64,000 bases of DNA from a virus, in IMG/VR virus record IMGVR_UViG_3300037247_001689, positions 52,333 to 116,332 of that record. One strand, 5' to 3'. Below, one piece after another: positions 36,162 through 44,052 of the stretch (its first letter is position 1; each line of letters starts with the position of its first letter). The position numbers and the translations under genes are program-made. Under the pieces are notes generated by a model. It saw nothing but the letters and a program-made list of their open reading frames with translations, was not told the DNA's origin and did not search any database.

Positions 36162-36593
36162 CTACAATATTAATTGGATATCTTCTTTTGAAAACTCTGA
36201 TCTTATTTCTTGGTATGGAAGTTTAAATTCTTCCGACAATTCTCTGCATTGATCATCTGTTAAAATCGGTAAGTCTGGAAATTCTTCAAAATCTGACATA
36301 CAATATCTTTCAATAAAATTTCTTAAAGGAATCCTGTCTTCTTTACTGAACTCTATTAAATTATAAGCATGTTTTTTCATATTATCAGTAACTGCCACCT
36401 TATATTTTTCATTACTATCAGAGATTTTTTTATTAAACTTTTTGGTTTCGATATCGTATTCAGACTTTCTTTTCTCTTGCTCTGCTGCAACCTCAAGCAT
36501 GATCTCAAGCCCTTTTTTGGCCAATTCTTTACATTGCTGAATAGTGATTTTGTCATTTGTGGATATTTCTTCTAAGATGCTGTATAAATTCAT
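36162..36593 (-). CDS. hypothetical coiled-coil protein, 143 aa
   Basis: Residues 20-85 are helical and highly charged, probably a coiled coil; the end is acidic. AGGAGAACCAA precedes the ATG. A TTGACA on the minus strand (36665 to 36660) may give it its own promoter. Function unknown. Confidence 0.6.
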   Translation of the reverse strand: MNLYSILEEISTNDKITIQQCKELAKKGLEIMLEVAAEQEKRKSEYDIETKKFNKKISDSNEKYKVAVTDNMKKHAYNLIEFSKEDRIPLRNFIERYCMSDFEEFPDLPILTDDQCRELSEEFKLPYQEIRSEFSKEDIQLIL

Positions 36594-36636
36594 TTTGGTT
36601 CTCCTGTTGTGGTTATTAATTAATTCAAGTTAAACT

Positions 36637-36665
36637 AACCTAAATTAATGTTAACAAACTGTCAA
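36637..36665 (-). promoter_or_regulatory. promoter candidate for gene 36162-36593
   Basis: A perfect TTGACA on the minus strand followed after 17 bases by TAGGTT, a weak -10. The -35 overlaps the stop codon of the upstream HTH gene. Confidence 0.35.
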
Positions 36666-36832
36666 CTTTTAATTAATAAAAAATCTATTATTTTTTGTAT
36701 TGACTTAGAAAACCCGTCTTTAGCCCACCTTGTAATAGTTGATTTGTCTACCTTAAGCTTTTCAGCTAGTTCAACATTGGTCTTACATCCCATTGACTGC
36801 TTTAATCTTTCAATTCTTAATTTGTTGTCCAT
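36662..36832 (-). CDS. CI-like helix-turn-helix regulator, 56 aa
   Basis: Residues 1-45 match the small phage CI/Cro HTH layout: LRIERLKQSMGCKTNVELAEKL, then KVDKSTITRWAKDG as the recognition helix, and a short tail. The ATG at 36832 follows AAAGGAGAT with short spacing; an ATG nine codons earlier is less likely because it lies in the previous gene. Probably a DNA-binding regulator, although too short to have an oligomerisation domain. Confidence 0.72.
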   Translation of the reverse strand: MDNKLRIERLKQSMGCKTNVELAEKLKVDKSTITRWAKDGFSKSIQKIIDFLLIKS

Positions 36833-36840
36833 GATCTCCT

Positions 36841-37341
36841 TTAAATTTCCACCACACATTCAACTACAAATTGCCCCGCAATTGAATGAATGAATTTCTG
36901 ATGGATAAAATGATCCTTATCTTTTACCTGGTTGTATTTTTCTTTATCAATTAGAAACGATTTCTTAATTAACGGTTTATTATGCGCTCCCGGGATAGAA
37001 AAAGTTCCTCGAATTTTCACCATATCCTTTTTCCCGTTCAGGAGAATATGATTATTACCGGATTCTAAATCTTCAATGAGACTATCAGGGCAATCTTTAA
37101 ACTCCTTTGTATGCCTTTTTTTGGTCAAAACATAACCTCTTTTCGGCAACAGAAGTTTTTCAAGGGTATCGACTTTTTTAGATTTCAACCGTGACCGGAT
37201 CACATCTTTATCAATTCCGCTTTCAATAGCCTCTACAGTCTGCAATAATTTGCTTTGAGTTAGCCAACGGTTGTCAAAGTACCTGATTAAATCCCCTCTT
37301 GTTTTATCGGACTTTTGAGGTGGTTTTGTTTGGAGTTTCAT
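36841..37341 (-). CDS. hypothetical protein, 166 aa
   Basis: Basic protein with an N-terminal half that looks like a helical DNA-binding module (RGDLIRYFDNRWLTQSKLLQTVEAIESGIDKDVIRSRLKSKK, possibly HTH) and a beta-rich C-terminal half. It is translationally coupled by ATGA to the gene upstream. No family recognised. Confidence 0.6.
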   Translation of the reverse strand: MKLQTKPPQKSDKTRGDLIRYFDNRWLTQSKLLQTVEAIESGIDKDVIRSRLKSKKVDTLEKLLLPKRGYVLTKKRHTKEFKDCPDSLIEDLESGNNHILLNGKKDMVKIRGTFSIPGAHNKPLIKKSFLIDKEKYNQVKDKDHFIHQKFIHSIAGQFVVECVVEI

Positions 37342-37844
37342 CCAGTTTCTGTCGGTATGAAGTTAATTGCAAGCTGCCGGTATGAAATTAAAACACCAAT
37401 CAAGGTAAAATAATCAATCGGTCTATGAAGGAAATCACCGGTTTCACCAAGGAAAACCATTTCCGAATCATTTATATCGATAGAAATGCATCCTTCTTTA
37501 TTGAAAGTTGCAAATTCTAATGGTTCATCAGTTTTATCCTGCTCCCATCCGTTTATTCTAAGGAAATATAGGCAGCGTTTCATTTCTTTTTGTTGATAAG
37601 TTGGTGTATTAGAGATTTTATTTTCAATTTCCCTTTTCCTGTTTGCAGCTTTCCATGACCCGTCACATTTAGAACATTTAAAAGCTGTATTTGGTTTGTG
37701 ACCAACCCCTAGAAGTTCTCCAAAAAGAGTACATCTTTTTCCTAAATAAAGATGGATGCATGTGATATTATCATCATTGCAGTATCTGTCGTTATCAAAA
37801 ATGTGCCATCCTTCTTCAATTTCTATATGTTGTTTTTCTTCCAT
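37338..37844 (-). CDS. hypothetical Cys-containing protein, 168 aa
   Basis: Residues 22-65 carry CNDDNITCIH and CSKCDGSW, a possible zinc site with two Cys pairs. The remainder is alpha/beta. No family recognised. It shares the operon of the initiator and helicase genes. Confidence 0.6.
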   Translation of the reverse strand: MEEKQHIEIEEGWHIFDNDRYCNDDNITCIHLYLGKRCTLFGELLGVGHKPNTAFKCSKCDGSWKAANRKREIENKISNTPTYQQKEMKRCLYFLRINGWEQDKTDEPLEFATFNKEGCISIDINDSEMVFLGETGDFLHRPIDYFTLIGVLISYRQLAINFIPTETG

Positions 37845-37864
37845 TTTTAGTTATTAGTTAAAGT

Positions 37865-38266
37865 TTAAAAACAAGTTTGCCCTGATTTAATTAAATTATC
37901 ATCCTTCTTTTGATTAAGTTCTTTTTCGTGATCTTCAGAAGATTGAAAAGCTGTGCAAGTAGGTTTTTTATCAACATAACACCATTCATCGCGTTGGGTA
38001 TCGGTCATCATGTCACCCCAAATCATACAATGTGGGGGATTACCATCCTTTCCCATTTTAGCGCAAACTTCACAGAACTGGTCTTCAAAAAACATTTGCT
38101 CAGTTCCGTTTGATGGCTGGTAGTGTTCTATTTTTATCAAATTAAGATTGATCTCAAAATAATTAACCCACCCTTTGATACAATCAAACGTTCGTTTATT
38201 ATCTCGTTTACAATTTCCATCTGATTCTAAATTGTAGTGTCTGCATTGTTCTTTGTCGCATTTCAT
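37865..38266 (-). CDS. Cys-rich hypothetical protein, 133 aa
   Basis: Eleven Cys in two groups: CxxxxC and C-rich N-terminus (residues 2-30), then CEVCAKMG, HCMIWG and EWCYVDKKPTC near 66-106, suggesting several zinc sites. The ATG at 38266 is chosen since GAGG lies six bases upstream; a TTG four codons earlier overlaps that site. The GATG immediately follows the stop codon that the shifted frame of the preceding gene would reach. Confidence 0.6.
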   Translation of the reverse strand: MKCDKEQCRHYNLESDGNCKRDNKRTFDCIKGWVNYFEINLNLIKIEHYQPSNGTEQMFFEDQFCEVCAKMGKDGNPPHCMIWGDMMTDTQRDEWCYVDKKPTCTAFQSSEDHEKELNQKKDDNLIKSGQTCF

Positions 38267-38320
38267 CTTAAGCCTCAATTTTTGGATTCACCTTTTCTAA
38301 TTTCCACCCTTCACAATTCT

Positions 38321-38527
38321 TCATATTCCCGTGGTTGTCCCAATCAGTAATATTTTTTTACACCCTACGATAGAAAGCCAATCTTCATATTCTCCCATGA
38401 TTTTATCCCCACATGTACTACATGATTTAGTCGCTGGATTATTCGGGCATTTACTCTCATGATCTATCATTATTGCTTTATACTTATCAAACTTACCGCA
38501 AAAACTACATTTGTATCCTTCTATCAT
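38321..38527 (-). CDS. zinc-finger protein, frameshifted C-terminus
   Basis: Cys pattern CSFC (7-10), HESKC, then CSTC, shared with the gene at 1108-1365. In this frame the protein stops early after SIVGCKK and an unrelated tail. At a run of seven A (38354-38360 region) a -1 shift restores a frame continuing to 38268 with CKK, NITDWDNHG and NMKNCEGW, which aligns with the paralogue's Cys-Trp ending. So it is a broken gene, a slippage-controlled gene or a base error. Confidence 0.65.
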   Translation of the reverse strand: MIEGYKCSFCGKFDKYKAIMIDHESKCPNNPATKSCSTCGDKIMGEYEDWLSIVGCKKILLIGTTTGI

Positions 38528-38538
38528 TTTATTTCTCT

Positions 38539-38982
38539 TTAAGGTTTAACTAATTCAGTGTGCTGGTTTGAATTTCCGACCACTTTCTTTTTAAACTCGT
38601 TAATCCAGCTTTGCTTAATGCTGCAACCTGTAACAAATTCTCTACGAGGTATAAATTCAGCAGTAAAACATGCATCATGGTCGTCATATGAAATAACATG
38701 CCGATTGTTTTCTTCTGATTCGATTACGTCATTTTCATAGATATGAACCCCTTTCCATTCTGAAGGAAAATTGCCCCTTAAAGTCCAATCCCCTCTCTGT
38801 TTTTCGGTTATTTCCTGCCAAGTAGTAGTGTCATGAAGCCCTGTCCATTGTTCCAATATCGAGCTGTTCCCACCATCAACTGAAAGCTGATATTCAGCGA
38901 AAAAACCGGCTAAATATTCAAACTTATCAGAAAACGTATAAACATCGTTGAATGGATCGTAGTATCTAAATTTCTTTTTCAT
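38539..38982 (-). CDS. YopX-family protein, 147 aa
   Basis: Shows the YopX pattern: KKKFRYYDPFNDVYTF near the start, LEQWTGLHDTT (about 43-53), GVHIYENDVIE (about 78-88) and a following strand with VISYDD and CFTAEF. The family is common in phages, function unknown. Length is normal for it. Confidence 0.75.
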   Translation of the reverse strand: MKKKFRYYDPFNDVYTFSDKFEYLAGFFAEYQLSVDGGNSSILEQWTGLHDTTTWQEITEKQRGDWTLRGNFPSEWKGVHIYENDVIESEENNRHVISYDDHDACFTAEFIPRREFVTGCSIKQSWINEFKKKVVGNSNQHTELVKP

Positions 38983-38996
38983 AATATGTTTAATGG

Positions 38997-39311
38997 TTAG
39001 TGTTTAACTTCATGACAATCAATATTATATCCTGTTATATGCACCCTTTCAATCACAGTAACTCCTTTATTATAACGCATTGAAAACGATTTACTTTGTG
39101 TCCTGCAATGATACCATTTTATGAATCCCCTGAAAATTTTGTATTTATCTTTTGGTGATTGAACTCCACTTACATCCCATGAGAAATATTCACGCTTAAA
39201 AACTTTTCGATTTACATAAATCGATATTGTGGCTATGTACTCTTTTTTAATTTTTGACGGGTTTTTTAAATTATCAGGTTCTCGTTTTTTCTTCTTAAAA
39301 AAAATAAACAT
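38997..39311 (-). CDS. hypothetical protein, 104 aa
   Basis: Basic, with Lys/Arg-rich N-terminus (FFKKKKREPDNLKN). No motif recognised. A weak AGAGAG ribosome site precedes it. Part of the minus-strand middle operon. Confidence 0.55.
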   Translation of the reverse strand: MFIFFKKKKREPDNLKNPSKIKKEYIATISIYVNRKVFKREYFSWDVSGVQSPKDKYKIFRGFIKWYHCRTQSKSFSMRYNKGVTVIERVHITGYNIDCHEVKH

Positions 39312-39338
39312 AATCTATCTCTCTATTAATGGTTGGTT

Positions 39339-39575
39339 TTATTTACCGTAATTTCTGCCTTTAGTACAAATTAAATGTGAAATATCTCTTGTTATTCCAT
39401 GATGAGTTGGTCTTAAATAATCTAACGGGCATTTATCACAATATTCATGTCCACATTTCACACCTGATAATTTGACAATTATTTCCCTCGCTACTTCTAA
39501 AGCCTCAGCCTTTTTTTCTAATTCTATCACAGGTGCTAACGCTTCATACTCGTCCTTTGTTAAAATAAATTGCAT
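39339..39575 (-). CDS. hypothetical Cys-containing protein, 78 aa
   Basis: A helical N-terminal half (ALAPVIELEKKAEALEVAREIIVK) and a C-terminal half with CGHEYCDKCPL and a HLICTKGR segment, probably one zinc site. AAGGAGG lies upstream of the ATG. Confidence 0.6.
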   Translation of the reverse strand: MQFILTKDEYEALAPVIELEKKAEALEVAREIIVKLSGVKCGHEYCDKCPLDYLRPTHHGITRDISHLICTKGRNYGK

Positions 39576-39604
39576 AATCCTCCTTAATGGTTAATTGAAG
39601 TATC

Positions 39605-40135
39605 CTATTGTTTGCATTTTTCGCATGATTGAAATGGTTCGCAGTTACATTCTTTTATATTGTCTCTAAATTCATTAAATATTTTTTGTTTTTCAACAAA
39701 CTCTTCCAAAATAATTCTATTATCTCTGTTCTTTAACCCAGAAATAGCAAAATCAAAACAAATTTTTATGTTTGATAATACTTTATCAACAGTATCATTA
39801 GTAAAACCATTTTTGATTGATTTATGATATTTATTGTATATTTTATAAATATACATAATGAACTTTGACTTATCTACTTTTGTGACTATTATTTTTGGTT
39901 TGTCTTTATCATTAATCATCTTATGACATCTTTCACAAACTGTTATAAAATAATTGTCTGGATAGTCCCACGGTTCACGACCATGAATGTATCCTTTATG
40001 GTGAAGCTGTATATTCATGTTCGTGGTGTCATTGCATACCCTGCATAAACTATCATCGCGTTTGAATATTTCGAGCCTTTTCATCTGCCAACGTTTATCT
40101 TTAAATTTATTTGCGTACCAATCTTTTCCTTCCAT
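39605..40135 (-). CDS. HNH endonuclease, 176 aa
   Basis: Residues 10-85 form the HNH nuclease fold: CRVC (about 31-34), QLHHKGYIHGREPWDYPDNYF with the catalytic His pair, and VCERCH. The C-terminal half is helical and ends in a Cys-rich tail (CNCEPFQSCEKC). The start overlaps the stop codon of the helicase gene (TAATG). Free-standing homing-type or phage-packaging-related nuclease. Confidence 0.8.
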   Translation of the reverse strand: MEGKDWYANKFKDKRWQMKRLEIFKRDDSLCRVCNDTTNMNIQLHHKGYIHGREPWDYPDNYFITVCERCHKMINDKDKPKIIVTKVDKSKFIMYIYKIYNKYHKSIKNGFTNDTVDKVLSNIKICFDFAISGLKNRDNRIILEEFVEKQKIFNEFRDNIKECNCEPFQSCEKCKQ

Positions 40136-41442
40136 TAATAATCTCCATAAGGTTCAAAAAGTGTATACTCAGGTATAAATTTCTGCTTAAACATTCCAGT
40201 TCCACTTTCCCTTGATTTTCCAATAATTATTTCTGCTAAGTCAGGGGTTTCAGTTTTAGGGTTGTAAACAATATCCCGATAAATAAACATGATAATGTCA
40301 GCATCTTGCTCAAATGATCCTGTACCTTTTAAATCTGACATTATAGGTCTTTTATTTGGTCTTTTTTCAAGGTCCCTATTCAATTGGGCTAATGCTATGA
40401 CTGGGCAATTTATAGTCCTGGCTAAGCCTTTAAGACCCCTTGAAACGTCCTCAAGTGCTTCTAGTTTGTTTTTTTTAGGGTCCAGCCCGATTAATTGAGC
40501 GTAATCTATGCAAACCAGATCTAGTTTATTTTGTGAATTTAAATATATTGCCGATGAAATTAACTTATCAAATTTCATATTTGGTTCATCAATGAAAGTT
40601 ATATTATAATCTGACAATTCAGCAGCTGATCCATAAAATTTATCAAGTTCATATCTTTGAAGCTCTTTCCCTGATAAAAGATCACGGGTGTTGATTCTCG
40701 ATTTTTGTGCCACCATTCTATTTATTAATTTTTCTTTACTACTTTCCAGTGAATTTACAAGAATATTTGGCTTGTTACTATGCAACGAACATCCATTTAT
40801 TATATTCAATAAAAATGCGGTTTTTCCCATTGATGGCCTCGCGCCTATTATTATAAAGTCATCATCCTGTAAACCACCTGTTAAATTATCAAACTTTGCT
40901 ATTCCGGTTTTTAAACCAGTATTTGTATTTGGGTTTTTTGCCCTTTCTTCAATATCTAGAACATATTCTGCTATAGCATCTTTTATTTTTGAATATTTTA
41001 TCCCTTTTATGTTATAATTTTTAAGACCATCGTTTAATTTTAGAAGTATATCATCAGGGTCTGCGGAAAGTTGAGAACATTCCTTAGATATTTCATCTGT
41101 CAGCCTTATCAAATATCTAAGCTTATATTTAGATATCAATTCATTACAATATTTTGGGACTCCTGAGATAGCAGGAAACGATTCTTGTAATTCAAGAATG
41201 TACGTCAGTGATGTGTCTCCACCCCTTTTGATTATTTCCTCATGTATTATAACTTCCTCTACAAATATTTTCCCTGAAAATAAATATTTTATAACCTCAA
41301 ATATTATCCTATTATCTGGAATAAAAAAACACTCTGGAGATAATAAATCCAAAACCTCTGGTATAATTTCGTTATTATAAATCATTGCTCCTAACACAGC
41401 CTCTTCTATTTCGATAGAATATGGTACTTGATTAACTTTCAT
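40135..41442 (-). CDS. dnaB: replicative DNA helicase (DnaB type), 435 aa
   Basis: Unwinds DNA at the phage fork. Residues 1-110 are the helical N-terminal domain (EEAVLGAMI, FFIPDNRIIFEVI), then a RecA-like ATPase with Walker A GARPSMGKTAF at about 200-210, Walker B VCIDYAQL at about 310-317, and IIMFIYRD followed by IIIGKSRESGTG near the end. The length is close to the family. It shares ATGA with the initiator gene, its probable loader. Confidence 0.93.
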   Translation of the reverse strand: MKVNQVPYSIEIEEAVLGAMIYNNEIIPEVLDLLSPECFFIPDNRIIFEVIKYLFSGKIFVEEVIIHEEIIKRGGDTSLTYILELQESFPAISGVPKYCNELISKYKLRYLIRLTDEISKECSQLSADPDDILLKLNDGLKNYNIKGIKYSKIKDAIAEYVLDIEERAKNPNTNTGLKTGIAKFDNLTGGLQDDDFIIIGARPSMGKTAFLLNIINGCSLHSNKPNILVNSLESSKEKLINRMVAQKSRINTRDLLSGKELQRYELDKFYGSAAELSDYNITFIDEPNMKFDKLISSAIYLNSQNKLDLVCIDYAQLIGLDPKKNKLEALEDVSRGLKGLARTINCPVIALAQLNRDLEKRPNKRPIMSDLKGTGSFEQDADIIMFIYRDIVYNPKTETPDLAEIIIGKSRESGTGMFKQKFIPEYTLFEPYGDY

Positions 41443-42230
41443 AATTCCCTATGTGAGGGGTGTGTTATTGTTTCAGTAATAGGTACATGTTCACTACTTT
41501 GCAATATTATTGAAGTGAAATGTTCCCTTATTTTCTTTGGACTTCTTAAGTTTGGTATCCATGAAAATTTGTCCGTGCTATTAATCGGATTATGAGCAAA
41601 GTTTATCACTTTCTGAATATCAGAAGCTGATCTTTTATCTATCCTCATAGTATAATCAAAATCTAAACACCATTTTTGATAATTAGGTTCAGGATTATTT
41701 TCATCTGATTTTAATAAAACCTTGTATAAATATTTTGATAATTTCATTTCTAAACAATCGTCCGAAAATTTGTTTTCTGACTTGTTAGTTAATTCTTTTT
41801 TATTATTAGTTGTTTTCTTTCTTCTTGTTTGTGGTTCACCTGATGGTTCACTAGGTAGTTCACTAGACTGTCCGTTAGATGGTTCATCGTCATTTATGCT
41901 TGACTGAAATCTATCATAATTACAGATAGTTATAATAGAAGTTAGATGGTTCGGTTTATGACCAATCATGTTGTCGTCCTCAAGCCGTTTTAGAAAACGT
42001 TTTACTTTATTTCTTGACCACTTCCAATCATCTGCCAATGTCTCTATTGATCTACCAGATTGACCACGTTCAAGTGTTATACGCTGGCCGTTCTTTTCAA
42101 AATATCCAGGTGAATGATTCGCATTTCCAAATAAATCAATCCAAGCTTGACCTTTTGTAAATTTCTCAGATTTCCACATTGAATTTTTAAACAAACTCCT
42201 ATTAACAGCAAAAAAGTTTTTATTTGCCAC
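41439..42230 (-). CDS. replication initiator / replisome organiser, 263 aa
   Basis: Winged-helix initiator that would bind the origin and load the helicase. The start is taken as GTG at 42230 because ANKNFFAVNRSLFKNSMWKS is the family N-terminus; an ATG at 42293 lies inside the upstream gene. Residues about 10-105 are the DNA-binding domain (AWIDLFGNANH, GRSIETLADDWKWSRNKVKRFLKRLEDDNMI), residues about 110-140 a repetitive linker, and the C-terminal part resembles the DnaD-like helicase-interaction domain. The linker is encoded by 12-bp tandem repeats. Confidence 0.8.
   Translation of the reverse strand: MANKNFFAVNRSLFKNSMWKSEKFTKGQAWIDLFGNANHSPGYFEKNGQRITLERGQSGRSIETLADDWKWSRNKVKRFLKRLEDDNMIGHKPNHLTSIITICNYDRFQSSINDDEPSNGQSSELPSEPSGEPQTRRKKTTNNKKELTNKSENKFSDDCLEMKLSKYLYKVLLKSDENNPEPNYQKWCLDFDYTMRIDKRSASDIQKVINFAHNPINSTDKFSWIPNLRSPKKIREHFTSIILQSSEHVPITETITHPSHREL
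41830..41889. repeat. 12-bp tandem repeats, candidate iterons / replication origin
   Basis: Five contiguous 12-bp units (41830, 41842, 41854, 41866, 41878). Units 1, 2, 3 and 5 share GTTCA in register; unit 4 is degenerate. A T-rich stretch at about 41790-41830 is adjacent. Lambda O has its iteron origin in the same position of the coding sequence. Confidence 0.6.
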
Positions 42231-42231
42231 A

Positions 42232-42417
42232 TTATCTACCCGTATATTTTTTAATTTCTTCCTTGGCTGAATCAGATAAAGGGGAATACCCATTTAATTG
42301 ACCAGCAAAACCAGCATATGTAATATTGATGTCGGTTTTATCTTTAATAAAAGTGTTATAAAACCACTTCAAACTCTGTCCGTTTTCTTTTAATTTTTCT
42401 TTGAATTTCTTTTCCAT
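42232..42417 (-). CDS. small HTH-like protein, 61 aa
   Basis: Pattern LKENGQSLKWFYNTFIKDKTDINITYAGFAGQLNGYSPLSDSAKEEIKKY, with two short helices separated by a Gly turn, similar to small phage regulators of Cro type. It ends just before the initiator start. The ribosome site is weak (AAGGAT, 12 bases upstream). Confidence 0.55.
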   Translation of the reverse strand: MEKKFKEKLKENGQSLKWFYNTFIKDKTDINITYAGFAGQLNGYSPLSDSAKEEIKKYTGR

Positions 42418-42541
42418 AATAATATATTATTATCCTTAGACACGTTTAGTCAAATAAAAATCAAACATTCTTACTATGAATAATATTCAAAAATAAAAAC
42501 GTTTGAATGAATTAAATTAATAGTTCAATAATATCAGGTAC
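42418..42541. other. A+T-rich gap
   Basis: No gene seen. It contains several TTGAxx stretches (minus strand) that could serve as -35 boxes for the initiator-helicase transcript, but none has a convincing -10 at standard spacing. Confidence 0.3.
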
Positions 42542-42850
42542 TTACGAACATCCCTGGGACGATGAGCAATTTCTGCACACGAAACAAGTACCTGTGCGTA
42601 GAAAATCTGTACTCCCGCAAGTTCCACACGGTTCATGATCGCTAGAAGCAACCGGTTTAATTTCTTCAACTTTATTCACTTTACCTTTTTTCGTCATAAA
42701 ATCCGAAAGAGTTATAAAAGCTGTATCAATATTCCTTCTAAAAACTTCTTTCGTTAATTCTATGTCATGCGTCTTACAGGATATAAATAAGCTTTCACTC
42801 TGAGCCATCGCTGTTGAAGAATTATCTTTAATATAATAATCATTAACCAT
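42542..42850 (-). CDS. orphan zinc-ribbon protein like the class II RNR C-terminus, 102 aa
   Basis: Residues about 73-102 carry CGTCGSTDFLRTGTCFVCRNCSSSQGCS, the pattern of the C-terminal zinc ribbon of class II (B12-dependent) ribonucleotide reductases. The N-terminal part is helical (DNSSTAMAQSESLFISCKTHDIELTKEVFRRNID). No reductase lies in the window, so either it is encoded elsewhere or the ribbon has another use. A long hairpin overlaps the ribosome site. Confidence 0.65.
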   Translation of the reverse strand: MVNDYYIKDNSSTAMAQSESLFISCKTHDIELTKEVFRRNIDTAFITLSDFMTKKGKVNKVEEIKPVASSDHEPCGTCGSTDFLRTGTCFVCRNCSSSQGCS

Positions 42851-42857
42851 AAAATCC

Positions 42858-42916
42858 TTTGTTTGATAGTTACCAGCTAAATTTTTGAAAAGCGTAACCG
42901 AATCTTATCAAACAAA
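42858..42916 (-). promoter_or_regulatory. long hairpin in the leader of gene 42542-42850
   Basis: TTTGTTTGATA (42858-42868) and TATCAAACAAA (42906-42916) pair over 11 bp; inside them GTTAC (42869-42873) and GTAAC (42894-42898) pair over 5 bp. The inner arm abuts the AAAGGA ribosome site at 42855-42860, so the hairpin could hide it. Confidence 0.6.
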
Positions 42917-43032
42917 AGCCATAATCTGAAATTAATAACGTGCATGTTGTTTACTGTTTATTAGAAAACTTTTCATTCTACGTTAAATAGTATTGGAATC
43001 ATTACACATTTGAGCATTATTTAAACCGTTAC
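42917..43032. other. gap upstream of the hairpin
   Basis: A+T-rich, no reading frame and no clear promoter. Together with the hairpin the gap is 182 bases. Confidence 0.4.
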
Positions 43033-43515
43033 TTAAGAAACTGTTTGACAATTTCTTTTCCTGTTATTGCTTTTATTATTATTTTGTTCTGTGCTTGTTG
43101 CCCATTTGCAGTTCGATGGTTCATAATTTCCATCGTTATTCATTCTTTCTAACGAATATTTTCTAGAAGGTCTTTTACCCATATCCTTGTAAAAATTAAT
43201 AAAGGAATTTACCCACCTGCCACACATTTGTATTCCTCTTCCTCCATATCGTTTATAGCTTTGGTTTTTCTTATTAGTGCACCTTTGCTTTGCACTCTTC
43301 CAAATAGCATATTCTGGCTTTCCAGAGTTGTTTGTGGTGTTTTTTCTATCATGGTCTTCAATAATTTTTCTGGTCAGTGGCCAGAAAAATTGGCATTCAC
43401 CATCTTTTAAATCATAATCCTCATACAACTGTTCATCAATTGGTACTTCCTCGTGACGCCTGCATTCACCAGATTTTATACAGTCATCATTTTTACACAT
43501 TGTCATTCCAATCAT
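43033..43515 (-). CDS. HNH/AP2-type phage endonuclease-like protein, 160 aa
   Basis: C-terminal residues about 70-150 carry IWKSAKQRCTNKKNQSYKRYGGRGIQMCGRW, then DMGKRPSRKYSLERMNNDGNYEPSNCKWAT, the classic motif of a widespread phage protein with AP2/HNH-like DNA-binding fold. The N-terminal part has a Cys cluster (CKNDDC, ECRRHEE). Role possibly nicking or DNA binding. Confidence 0.72.
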   Translation of the reverse strand: MIGMTMCKNDDCIKSGECRRHEEVPIDEQLYEDYDLKDGECQFFWPLTRKIIEDHDRKNTTNNSGKPEYAIWKSAKQRCTNKKNQSYKRYGGRGIQMCGRWVNSFINFYKDMGKRPSRKYSLERMNNDGNYEPSNCKWATSTEQNNNKSNNRKRNCQTVS

Positions 43516-43542
43516 GCTCTACCCGTTCTGTATAATTAGTAT

Positions 43543-43626
43543 TTATTTCTTATCAATTTTAGGTAAAACGGTAATTGTAAACTTTTTCTCGCCTTTTCTT
43601 TTAATGCCGAACATTACTAATTTCAT
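43543..43626 (-). CDS. very small basic protein, 27 aa
   Basis: AAGGAG nine bases before the ATG; the frame fills the space between two genes. Basic sequence (MKLVMFGIKRKGEKKFTITV then Pro/Lys-rich). Its translation is likely but unproven; no known family. Confidence 0.4.
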   Translation of the reverse strand: MKLVMFGIKRKGEKKFTITVLPKIDKK

Positions 43627-43628
43627 TT

Positions 43629-44012
43629 TTATAACTCCTTGAAATATTTTGTTTCCATAATATCATCAATATTATTAGAGGCTTTTCTTAGATGTTTAAG
43701 GGGGTCATTATCGACTTTAGATTCACTTTCTGGGATCCTTCTTTTTAACATCCGTTCTATCATGTATTTAATTCCTCTTGAGATCGACAATAATTTCTTA
43801 TGTTCTGATCTGTTGATAATTACCTCATCGCCCCAAACTTTATTATAAGGCTTTTTAATAATATCTGCGATACGTGCTCTAATATCATGAGATGTAGATT
43901 TTCCAGAAATGACCAATGAAATAGCGGTTTGCGTTTTTCCTAATTCACCGGCAATCTTTGGCTGGCTGTACTTTTTTTCTTTCAGAGCTTGTCTAATTTT
44001 TTTTGGTTCCAT
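43629..44012 (-). CDS. Ner/Cro-like HTH regulator, 127 aa
   Basis: Residues 1-60 follow the Ner type of HTH (KKIRQALKEKKYSQPKIAGELGKTQTAISLVI as the HTH, and IADIIKKPYNKVWGDE as the typical end), and residues 61-127 add a basic helical tail. It diverges from the early operon, with its own promoter overlapping a 10-bp palindrome, so it probably represses its own and early transcription. Confidence 0.75.
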   Translation of the reverse strand: MEPKKIRQALKEKKYSQPKIAGELGKTQTAISLVISGKSTSHDIRARIADIIKKPYNKVWGDEVIINRSEHKKLLSISRGIKYMIERMLKRRIPESESKVDNDPLKHLRKASNNIDDIMETKYFKEL

Positions 44013-44052
44013 TTTTAATTTAAAAAAAGAGTTGAATAATTTGTAATTTTAA

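Noticed and set aside
38354-38360. Classic ribosomal -1 slippery heptamer at the run of seven A
   Set aside because: In frame the codons are TGT AAA AAA ATA, so the P-site and A-site do not both re-pair in the -1 frame. A mutation, polymerase slippage or base error is more likely.
41830-41889. CRISPR array from the 12-bp repeats
   Set aside because: The units are contiguous without spacers and lie in coding DNA; no Cas genes are present.
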